DNA from: Theristus sp. LFF4_11
Taxonomy: Eukaryota; Nematoda; Chromadorea; Monhysterida; Xyalidae
Length of the DNA stretch: 64,000 nucleotides
Reading direction: 5' to 3'
Assembly (NCBI GenBank): GCA_030248135.1
Contig: JASANC010002943.1
Coordinates: forward strand, 1 to 64,000
Shown here: positions 45,901 through 54,943 of the stretch, piece by piece
Numbering within the stretch: the first letter of the stretch is position 1
Layout: each line of letters opens with the position of its first letter
Program-made: the position numbers and the translations under genes
The notes under the pieces: model-generated
Told to the model about the DNA's origin: nothing
Seen by the model: only the letters and a program-made list of their open reading frames with translations
Databases searched by the model: none

Positions 45901-48037
45901 CAGTGTTATGGTGAGTAAATCAGGTTACGATTGAATCGACAGCAATAAAATCAGCAAAAGCATGTTGCTTCACAAAAAACACGGCTTAAACAACAAAAAA
46001 TGCTGTGATTTTCAAAAAAGTAGAAGCATCGACGGATACGTTTGCTTTAAAAGTGAGCGATCATTTCTATGGTAAATCAACAACAGTCGGTTAAAGCAGC
46101 TCAAAATAAAATGCAATGCATTTTGAGTCCGCGTCGTGGGCAAGGTCAAAAGGGAAAACCAACTCAAAAATAATAGTTGTATTTAATAGCTGACCGTGCC
46201 GTAGGCACGGGTCAATTTGCTAGTAAATTGCAATAACCGCAACACTGGAATAATCTTGCAAACCTTGGCGAGGACAGATTTGTGTTGTTTTGAGCCGCGT
46301 TTGAATTTTCCGTCTGAAGTTATATCAAAATTGCAATGCAGGTGGCCCGGGCGTTGCGTGTCCGAGCACTGCAGTGCCGGCATTCGAATGCACCGGAGGC
46401 AGCAGCTGCGTCAACCAGTTCTGCACTTGTCCCGCTGGTCACCACTCCACCGGTCAAACATGCGGTTAGCCGCAAAACCAAAACCAAATAGCGCTGTACA
46501 TATGTGCTTTCGAACGTTATGAGACCGTTGTTTGGCTACAGTTTGAATCTGGGCAGATTCAAACTGTCCTGAAGTGACGTTTTCGGTCTCAGAAAACATT
46601 TATTGACATTGTTCGATCAGCTTTCCGAAGGGAACGTGTATTGTCAGTCACATCGTAATGTGTTCTGCACGTCTGTTGTGCAATTTACAGCCAACAGTAA
46701 AGTGAGGAAAAGATAATCAATGTTGTTTATGATGAATTTAGAGCCCATTACACCAACGTTGCCATGTTTTTCGGGCGATCAAACCGTGAAGACAAGAAAT
46801 GCGGGCATGAAACGAATGGACGAAGTTAATCTTGGTGATGAGGTATTATCCATCCATCCATTTTATTTCGCGAAAAAGCAGAAAACTCCGATAAAACTGT
46901 ATGAACAGCAGCAGTTCGGAGACCCAAAGATGGTTTCACGATGCAATTAATGCACAGTGGTGCCGCATAACAAACGGCAGTAGTCAGTTTTATAAAAGTG
47001 ACTAGGGTCTGAAAAGTGAGCAGTTTTATTCCAGGGTGTTGCAAAAGTTAGACTTTGACAAATTCTGATTAAATTTTTGGAGATGAACCGACAGAATTAA
47101 ATAATTCGGTGGCAATTTTGACCAAAATATCAAGCCAATATGAAGCCTCGATCAAACGGAATTTTGGATTCGCCCAATTCTTCATCCTGAATTAGTTATG
47201 GTCTAACTTTCGGAACACCCTGGAGTAAAAAAGCCCTTCCTTTTCAGACGCAACTCACTTTTATAAAACCGACCACACAGGTGTTGGCTGGCCACCGTGA
47301 CGGCAACGACCTGTACAGTCCCGTGGTCGCTTGGTATCACCGATCAAGTGACGCTCACGTGCAGTACCTCCGCATCGAGACGGAGTCCGGAAAACAATTG
47401 ACGATCTCGAGTCGTCATCTGCTGCCGCGTTTGCCCGGCTGTAGCAACCAATCAGCGTCGGAGAATTTGAACAAAATAACAGAAGCGGCCGAATTCGCAG
47501 GACGGGCGTCCGTGGGCGATTGCCTGCTGACGGGCGAACAACTGCGGACGGACAAAATCGTCCAGGTACAGTCGAGGTTTAAGATGAGTTGTGCTGATAC
47601 ACAGGGTGATAAAAAACGTCAATTTTTTTTTAAACGCTTCGATCTCGCGACTACATTAATGTCTGAAGCTGACACTTGCACTACTTATGGTAATTTGGCT
47701 GCCAATTATTGTGCGACATTTTCAGCTAAAAATATTCTAACACTCTGTTAGGTGCAACGATACTTTTATCCTATTTTGTTCTGCTTCAAGTATCAGATTT
47801 CAGATTCGACGCACAACAATGCGTGGCGCATACAACCCGGTCACCTCCGAGGGTAGCATAGTCGTCAATGGAGTGTACAGTTCGTGCTACGCCGCATTCG
47901 AGAGTCATGCACTGCAACACAAAGTTGCGCAAGCATACACGTTCCTGCACAAATTGATGCAAACACAGAGCATTCATGAAAACGTGCCGGTGTTGCTGAA
48001 AGCGCTGCTGCACACTGTGAACGCGATATCGTTCTGA
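39986..48037 (+). CDS. Hedgehog-related secreted protein with Cys-rich modules and a Hog (Hint) domain
   Basis: Seven exons join in phase: 39986-40052, 40390-40551, 41124-41267, 46342-46464, 46742-46842, 47281-47565, 47804-48037, about 370 residues. Exon 1 encodes a signal peptide (MIMKTIQLIWVFKLLF). Exons 2-4 each encode a small module of about six cysteines (spacing like C-x5-C-x8-C-x-C) resembling nematode EB modules. Exons 5-7 encode the Hog domain. It opens with CFSGD, whose Cys is the expected self-cleavage residue, then RMDEVNLGDE, the LTISSRHLL block (Ser where most Hint domains have Thr, His kept) and GAYNPVTSEG...SCYA. No Hedge signalling domain is present. Autoprocessing would release the Cys-rich part, perhaps with a lipid at its new C-terminus. 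A 5.1-kb intron carries large repeats. Confidence 0.85.
40300..40374. mobile_element. Palindromic MITE (GTGACGCGTAGCT family), diverged
   Basis: Ends AAAGGCGCATTCATG and CTTCATGAATGCGCCCTTA, with a diverged centre. It is in the first intron of the Hog gene, directly before exon 2. Confidence 0.7.
40798..41088. mobile_element. ACAGTCCATCT MITE expanded by a 30-bp minisatellite
   Basis: MITE termini ACAGTCCATCTCGC and CCAGATGGACTGTA enclose about seven head-to-tail copies of a 30-base unit (ATTGGTTGGTCATAGCAATT plus CTCAGCGCTG). Open frames on both strands here are created by the unit length being a multiple of three. It ends 35 bases before exon 3 of the Hog gene. Confidence 0.92.
41681..42714. 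mobile_element. Long-TIR DNA transposon, second full copy with nested MITE
   Basis: Same ATTATCTAAAAATGCGG termini as 10269-11042. A MITE of the GTATGGCCGA family (about 41935-42200) has inserted inside it, accounting for most of the size difference. It lies in the 5.1-kb intron of the Hog gene. Confidence 0.85.
42715..43850. repeat. ~149-bp satellite array
   Basis: About seven tandem units with marker TATCTAGAGTTGCTCAC recurring at about 43310, 43459, 43608 and 43757, a spacing of 149 bases. The array follows the long-TIR element directly, just as at 11043. Confidence 0.93.
43851..44520. repeat. Tail of the composite repeat
   Basis: Matches 23740-24075, including GTGTCTACAGCGTATGAAAA and the terminal hairpin GATGCGC ... 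GCGCATC. The open frame starting at 44157 is a by-product: a similar frame at 23868 is built from the same repeat. Confidence 0.8.
44521..46190. repeat. Intron sequence with ~120-bp degenerate tandem repeat
   Basis: From about 44740 to 45420 five diverged units share GGCTTAGGTTAGGGTAAGCG followed by AAAGCGGGAGCTTTGC. From 45450 to 45830 a second loose repeat has GGCAGTT(A/G)...TTGTTGCTGAT. No coding sequence was seen. Confidence 0.65.
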
Positions 48038-49415
48038 GTGGAAGTCGATGATTTTGCAAAATGCATAATGCTTTTACAGTGATTACATTGGTTGTATTTC
48101 CGTTGCGGGGTTCATTTATAACAATTCTCGACAAACATGTCAGCTCAATTGTTTTTTTTAGTTTAAATGCACTGTCCATATAACCATTGGTATTTGACTT
48201 GAATCGGACTTTTTAAGAACATTCAAGCCGAGAAAAGAAACCGAATGGCAATTGTTTTTCGAGTTGATTCAAATTCTGTTACGCCCACCCTGTGCTTTTC
48301 ACAAATTCATTTGTGTGGACTTTTGAAAAGTGTTGAAAGAGATTGACTAAGCGTACGCTATAATTGGCATCCAATGGCAAAATTATACGGAGGAGTCACA
48401 CGTCAAAACTGAGTTTTCAAGAATAAAGCAATAAAAAAGAACGCAGCAATTTTACAGTCACACAGTGCTGTGTAGAGCTACAATTTGTTGAACTGTTTAA
48501 CTACAGCGTTGATTTTAATACAAGTTGTGGGCAACCAGAAAAATTGAACATGCCTTCCACTTGTTACCTGGTTGATGTACTATTGCGGTTGGCAAAATGA
48601 CGGCCCGAAAAGCTGTGGCCAGCCAATTCCAACCCATACAATTGCGGCTCGAAAAATTCAGGTCTGAAGAAGTCCGGCCAGCCAACTGCGGCCCATTGGA
48701 TTCCGACCCTAAGTATTCTGGCCGAGACAATTCTAGGCTCGGCAGATTTTCACTTGCGCGATCCTTATTATTATCTTTCTTATTTAACGTTACCCAATAT
48801 GCGTTTGCACGCACAGATAGAGAAAATGTTTCAAGGCTGCGCGGCAATTTGAAATCTGCAAAACTTAACGTACTCTGACGGCAGATTTGAGCTAGAAATT
48901 GGAAAAAACTAATCAGAATCTTTTCTTACTGAATAAATTTATTTTATTTCGTATTCGAACTGCGTTCGGGCGCAAAACAATTTTTCAACTGTGCGGCTTT
49001 TCCACACATCATTCAACATGTTAACATTACTCCGCCTCCTTCACACGCAAAGATAATAGTACGTTCGTTTAAACCTGTCATTTTTTGCAGAATACAGAGC
49101 GTGTCAGCCTTTGACGCTCTAGTGAATTGAGCGTGTTGAAAAACCAACAAACATTATGCCTCTAGTTCAAACTGGACTTTGTTTCCCGAAACGAGCCCAA
49201 CACTCACTTCCTTGTTGTTGTGTTGCATGCGAAGCAGTGTTGTTGTGTGCTGTCAAAAGTTTTTTTTGTTTATTGTTCTCTTACCAGCAGAAACAGTAAA
49301 CTACAAAAGTTACACAATTTTGCCGGGCCGGAACATGCTCGGCCGGAATTCGTGGGCCGGAATCACACGGGACGCAATTATGTCATTCAATTCCACAAAC
49401 TTCACTCACAAGATA
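48038..49415. other. Spacer between the Hog and FkbM genes
   Basis: AATAAA at 48422 could be the Hog gene's polyadenylation signal. At 48590-48750 and 49320-49375 there are short GC-rich phrases of the type GCGGCCCGAA/GGCCGGAA in opposite senses, probably the two arms of a further repeat. No other gene seen. Confidence 0.5.
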
Positions 49416-51537
49416 ATGACGAAATTAATAAGGTTTATATTGTGCGCCACATTGAGCGGTCTTGGGCTCGCTTGGTTGCTATTGTACCCGACTAAACTCA
49501 CCCGTTTGCTTTTCGGTCAGAAAAATGAGTCTGTGAGTGGTTTGACTTGGCTTTGAGAGTGCATTTATCATGCTGTCATTTTGGGACCGACAGATGTATA
49601 CATGCTTCATGCACATTCATGGACGCGCACGCTTAAGGGCGCTGCTGTGCGCCAGCATGAATGCTGAAGTAACGCGCTGTTGTGTGCCAGCATGAAGAAA
49701 AGTGACGCACTGCTGTGCGTCAGCATGAATGATGAAATGACGCGATGCTGTGCGTCAGCATGAATGATGAAATGACGCGATGCTGTGCGCCAGCATGAAT
49801 GATAAAGTGACGCGCTGTGAAACGACCGTTTCTAGGTCAGGCTATCCAATGACGCAGCGGCTGACGCTGTTTCACTTCATCATTCATGTTGAAGTTGACG
49901 TCTGCGCTTCAGCGCGCCCGAGCATGAATGGGCCAAAGCATCTGGGACGTTGTTTCAACCCCAGTTAAGTGGAATTTTTTTAAATAATTTTAAAAACACT
50001 TTAGATTTCAAGAATCACGAATCCGCAGTACGTGAAATCGATTGCATGGATACAAGAACATGTGCATCACCCGCCGAGGCCACAAACAGGGCCGGTTTTA
50101 GTTGACCCAAACAGAACTGACTATTCACAGTTCAACCAAACCAGCATTTTGCTTGAGAGGCATCTGAATTTCATGACCAACGGACGTTTTCTGGAGGTGA
50201 GCTGAAGGAATTTATACCGTTATTAAGTGAATTACACGAAGTTCGCTGTTTGCGGTTTCGCCAGGTAGACGAACCGCGGTGCCCCGTGGCTCGTCAGTGC
50301 GACGGACACCAGTCAGAACTGCCGAAGGTGTTTTACCACATACAGATTTTATAGTCTGGGTAAAACATCAGCGAACCTAGAAAGCAGAATCTCACAAAAT
50401 CATGTTTGCAGGAAGGGGGGGGGGTACAATGAGCGAGCTGCATAAAATACTACAGTGAACTGACCTAAACAAGCAAATTACAATGGTTATGCAGGTGGGG
50501 GCGCTTGATGGTGAAACAATCTCGAATTCGTTGGCCCTTGAGCTTCACTACAACTGGACTGGAGTGCTGATCGAAGCACAGAAATCCTCATTTGACATAC
50601 TGAAGCGAAAGAAACGCAACGCCTACATTCTGCATGCTTGCTTGAGCAATGTTACTGCCCCAAAAAGAATGTATGTGAATGTTCCGCTTATGTTTTGCAC
50701 ATTTTGTACACGCGCACTTTCGGCTAAATAACGAGCACCCCTACTGTTGAGTAACGTTTGATCACAAGTGACTTGCAGTAAAGTGCTGCATCAATAGGGC
50801 TTGTAAGGGGTTCCAAAAATTCGCACCTTTTCTCAAGGGTTTGATCTGCTCGGCTATACATTCCACATGCATAAAAGTAATAAAGGGGCCTAATATGCAG
50901 CACTTCACGGCAGTCAAATCACGATTACACAAAAACTTCGTTCACTTTTGTTTGCCTGTAATTTGTTCTGAGTGGCGCAGCATAGGCGAGACGCACGCAC
51001 AGCACTGAGTATAGGCCCGATTCATGCACACAAATTTGTACGTCACGTCACGTCACGTCACGTCACGTCACGTCTTCATTTATGGAGCAAAAAAAACAGC
51101 AATCCGACACATCACGTTATCTTTAGAACACGTGCTCGTTTATACACGCGTTCATACTTGCCGTGCCGTGCCGGACATACATACGTCGTGCATGAATTGG
51201 CCTTATTGCGCGGCGTGATTGAATTGTGCGTGGCGTTTACAGGCAGCCGCTCGCGGACGTGCCGTGTGTGCCGTTGAGCGCCGTGTTCGACGCGATCGGC
51301 TGGCACGAATACGACCTGGTGACGTTGGACGTCGAGGAGCACGAGCAGCACGTGCTGGCGTCGGTCGACTGGTCGCGGGCGCACGTACGTTTGTTTCAGA
51401 TCGAATGCAATCCGTGCAAAACGAGCGAACTCGCCATCGAACAGCTGGAGCGACTGATGCGCGGCTACGGGTACGAGCACGTGGACACGCTGCTCGCCGA
51501 TGACGGACCGATTGATTTTATATTTCGGCCGATTTGA
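49416..51537 (+). CDS. FkbM-family methyltransferase with N-terminal membrane anchor
   Basis: Exons: 49416-49532, 50005-50196, 50495-50670, 51243-51537. Exon 1 gives a short basic N-terminus and a signal anchor (FILCATLSGLGLAWLLLY). This implies a type II protein with a lumenal catalytic domain. The SAM-binding start FLEVGALDGETISNS is split over exons 2 and 3. Next come the acidic strand (VLIEAQ), ACLSN, then VPCVPLSAV and the YDLVTLDVEEHEQHVLASVDW block typical of FkbM/Star-like proteins, with QIECN after it. FkbM enzymes O-methylate sugars or small molecules; the substrate here is unknown. The link between exons 3 and 4 is shorter than usual, so a small exon between 50671 and 51242 may be missing. 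The 49609-49945 intron holds a ~36-bp minisatellite. Confidence 0.78.
49630..49815. repeat. ~36-bp minisatellite in the FkbM gene intron
   Basis: About five units built on GTGCGTCAGCATGAATGATG and AAATGACGCGATGCT. The outer flanks (ATGCACATTCATGGACGCG near 49607; GCGCCCGAGCATGAATG near 49914) look like inverted ends of a GC-rich MITE. Confidence 0.75.
51012..51207. mobile_element. MITE with internal (ACGTC)n run
   Basis: Inverted ends GGCCCGATTCATGCAC and GTGCATGAATTGGCC. Inside, CGTCA is repeated about seven times near 51043-51075. It is in the last intron of the FkbM gene. Confidence 0.6.
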
Positions 51538-52093
51538 CTTGCTTTTTTGATTTTTGATTTGACTTGCATCGTGTGATTAGAGAAATACATAGTACTACCC
51601 TGTCTGTGTTCATGTTGTATGTTTGTTGTTCTCATGCAACTTTGACTATTTGTTCAGCAAATCAGCCCCCTGAAAATTCCAAGTTGTTTTTCTTGCATTG
51701 AACCGGTAACTGCTATTGCGGTGATATTATGTGCATAATTTTAAAGATTTTGGTCAACCCTTCCAACAGTTTTGATATTAGGGACTGGAGCCCAACAAGC
51801 TTCGGTATTTAGTTCCCTTACGAAAACTTCAATTTGTGTGAGACCAAATGGTGACTTTTCTTTGAGAAATTACAATGTATGCCTGTGGCTGTACATGCAT
51901 GCATACATGCATACTGTATTTATGTTTTTGGTGCATTTTCTTTAATTTTTAATTTCACTTTTTTTGCAAAATGTAGTTTTTATAACATTCATTGCAAGGT
52001 TAACCAAAATTGCTGAATAAAACCAAATTGTCGCAACATGTTGAAAAAAACAAAATTGTTGAGCTGATTCTCAGAGCATCTGTAAGACATGTG
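51538..52093. other. Intergenic, no feature
   Basis: AT-rich spacer between the FkbM and the second methyltransferase gene. Apart from a short ATGCATGCATACATGCATAC alternation near 51895 I see nothing. The promoter of the downstream gene should lie here. Confidence 0.5.
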
Positions 52094-54030
52094 ATGCGGT
52101 TTTATTCAACAATTATGGCTGATCTGAACAGTAACGCAGCAAAACATGCGAAATTTTTCCGGAAGTTCGTCGCAACAATCCTTATGATCCTGGTCGCTTA
52201 TTTTCTTTTACATCGCTTCTCCACCCAGCTGATTGATAGAAAAGAAGAAAAACTAAACGTTCAAATAAAACTTGAAGTTGAAACAGCAAAGGCCTCAAGT
52301 GTTCATGAGCTTTTGGGGCGGCTAGTAAATTTGCACAATTTGATAAGCTTGACAAGCGAAACCGCAAAAAGCGAACTTTGTGCACCATGCTCAACCAATG
52401 TGGTATGAACAAGCTATATTTGGTATCTTTCAAATATCCGATAGATTATCAATTTTATCAGGCAACAAGTTTTCCCTGTGGAAATGATTAAAATTTCAAT
52501 AAAACACGACTTGCGCTTTTATGGTTGACAGGATCGCTCTGAAAATTGTCTAGCTGAACTCAGCTCAATAAAATGCTTTGAACGAACCTACATAACTTGT
52601 ATTAAAAATTTAAAAAAAATTATTCAAACAGATCCGGATTTTGTTTTCCCCTACGCGACCGGTGATCTTCCGATCTTTGGTACTGGACAGGAAAAAACAC
52701 TTTACAGTTTTACTGAACGTATAGAATGTTTGCTGGTTTGTGTTCGTACTCGTCGCGACGAGCAAGCCAGTGTGCGGCGCTACCCTGTACTCAGAGAAGC
52801 CACAAAACAGCGAACATTTTGTTCAAGACTGCACAGCAAATCGTAAACTGGCTCGTAAATCAGAATCGGTTGAAAGCTCATGAACCTGAAACAAAACAGC
52901 AAAATGACCCGCTAATTATGGACCGGAAAGACCTTGGACAATACATTGATAATTTGGCATTTGAAACTGGCGCCCACTTGGGCGTTTCGGATGGTGAATA
53001 CACGAAGCAACTGCTGGCCAAGTGGAAAAAATGCACGAAATACTACCTGATCGACGTTTGGGACACCCTGTTGGTTCCACATTACGCCGTAGCAAACTGT
53101 GAGTTCGCACCCTGCGATTTTTGTTAAAGTCGTCAATTTTTTTTGATTTTGAAACGACTTTTTGGAATAAACGTATACAAACAACTACACGGTTTAAAGC
53201 AACTTGTACTGTATTTTCCAGATCACACGTCTGCAAAAAAGCACAACCAAACGGAAGTGAAACAAAGGGCGAAACAGGTGCTTCGCGCGTTCGAAAATCA
53301 AACGGAGTTCATGGAAGGGCGTCTGGAAGTGCTCGTGTACAGTTTTAAGGATGAAACCTTGGATTTCGTCTATTTGGACGCGCGGCCCGACTATTGTGCC
53401 GTGCGGACCGCCTTGCAAAGATGGTGGCCGAAAATTCGCGCCGGTGGAATTTTCGCCGGTAGTCGGTATCAGGTAATATCTTTTATTTTGGTCCCGCGTC
53501 TCAATGCGCGCATAGTCTCATGCACGACGCGGGAATTCAAGAATGGCAAAGGGGATCCGAGTCCTCTAAATTAGGCCGGGTCACTTAGGCTATTCTGAAT
53601 TACCACATACAGATTGAAACTAGTTTCCTTTTACGTCCACAGCCGTATTGAGTCACAAAGAAAAGATAATATCAATATCAGTTTTCTCAGGAACACCAAT
53701 AAAGGCAGAGTACTTTTCACCGTTTTCGAACGCTCACATTACCAAGTGTATTGTAGTTCACGAAACGTTGTGAGAAGTTTCGAGAAGTACGCGTTTTCTC
53801 AGTGGTGAGCGGGATTTAAGGGAAATAATACATCATTTAAGAGCCGCGCACCACTCAACGAAGATTGGACGCTGTGTGAAGACGGCAGAAAAGTGACGGG
53901 CGCTGTGAAGAGGGCTGTCGACGAATTTGCGTCTGCGAACAAGTTGATTGTGCGCGTGATGAATCGTGATCATGAAGAAAATTCGTTTCTGCTCACCAAG
54001 CCGTCGCACAATGTCAATGGAAAAAACTAG
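52094..54030 (+). CDS. Membrane-anchored class I SAM methyltransferase-like protein
   Basis: Five exons join in phase: 52094-52402, 52532-52679, 52811-53098, 53222-53472, 53842-54030. A signal anchor (FVATILMILVAYFLLHRF) near residue 25 predicts a type II protein. A charged stem follows. The catalytic part opens with FETGAHLGVSDGEYTKQLL, which fits SAM-binding motif I (E/D-x-G-x2-x-G-x). YYLIDVWD matches the acidic end of strand 2, and LDFVYLDARPDY and WWPKIRAGGIFAGSRY match the motif II and III regions of Methyltransf_24-like enzymes. The substrate is unknown. It sits between the FkbM and GT92 genes. The last acceptor is AAG instead of CAG. The family call rests on motifs only. Confidence 0.7.
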
Positions 54031-54206
54031 ATTTCTCGTTTATTTGCTTTGAATTGCACAGCATAAAACCACACAGTACAGAACCTTTGGACGTGTAGGC
54101 TGGCGCCCCATTGTGTGTCCTAGTACTTGTACTGCGAAAACTGTGACAGTGACTGTTTCAATCATGATCACCATAAAAAGGCCAAAAATGTTTTTCAAGC
54201 ACATAA

Positions 54207-54910
54207 ACCGTAAAGTCTTGCATATACCGTATTACCTCTATTAAACCCCCCCCCCCCCCAAAATTAAACCCCCCCCCAAAAATAAACCCCCACCCCTCGA
54301 CAAGTTTCCAAATAATGCCCCCCCAAAAATAAACCCCCATGGGGGTTTATTAGAAACCTGTTTGAAACACATACCTAGCGAATTCAGTGGCTGAATGCAG
54401 TGACATTGGTGAAATTGTGCTACCAAAGGCCCCAAAGGGATGAGTTGGCGGTAATTTCATTACAAAAGCCTGTTACCAAAGGAAATCTCTGTGAAAAGTA
54501 GAAGTTTCTGCGACTTCCTTCCTGCCATGGAAGGTATTTTTGCCATTTTGCCCACCCCTAAAAATGGTTTCCAAATAAACCCCCCCCCCAAAAATAATCC
54601 CCCCCCCCAAAAAAAACCCCCACCCCCAGAAGTCGCTGAAGAAATAAACCCCCATGGGGGTTTAATAGAGGTAATACGGTAAGACCTCTCCCGTTTAACA
54701 CCCCCCACCTCCAAGTGGGCGGAGTGACAATTACCAATTTTTAAGTAACCCCACAAATTTTTCTACGACTAACTCTTTAATTCGTTCCTAATTTGCGTTT
54801 TTATAAAACCTCATCGCGTTCTTTGGGGCGTCACACAGAATTCCACTTTTTTCCAATTTTTTTATAATTTTCAAATTTTAAACGGCACTTAATATGAAGA
54901 CTTTACGGTT
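54207..54910. mobile_element. CCGTAAAGTCTTGCAT MITE split by the C-rich MITE
   Basis: Outer ends CCGTAAAGTCTTGCAT and GAAGACTTTACGG. The C-rich element (54227-54680; ends CCGTATTACCTCTATTAAA and complement) has jumped into it at a TA, giving TA on both sides. It lies between the two converging genes. Confidence 0.75.
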
Positions 54911-54943
54911 TCTAAGGGTACAGTTTAGCAGATTCACAGTTTC

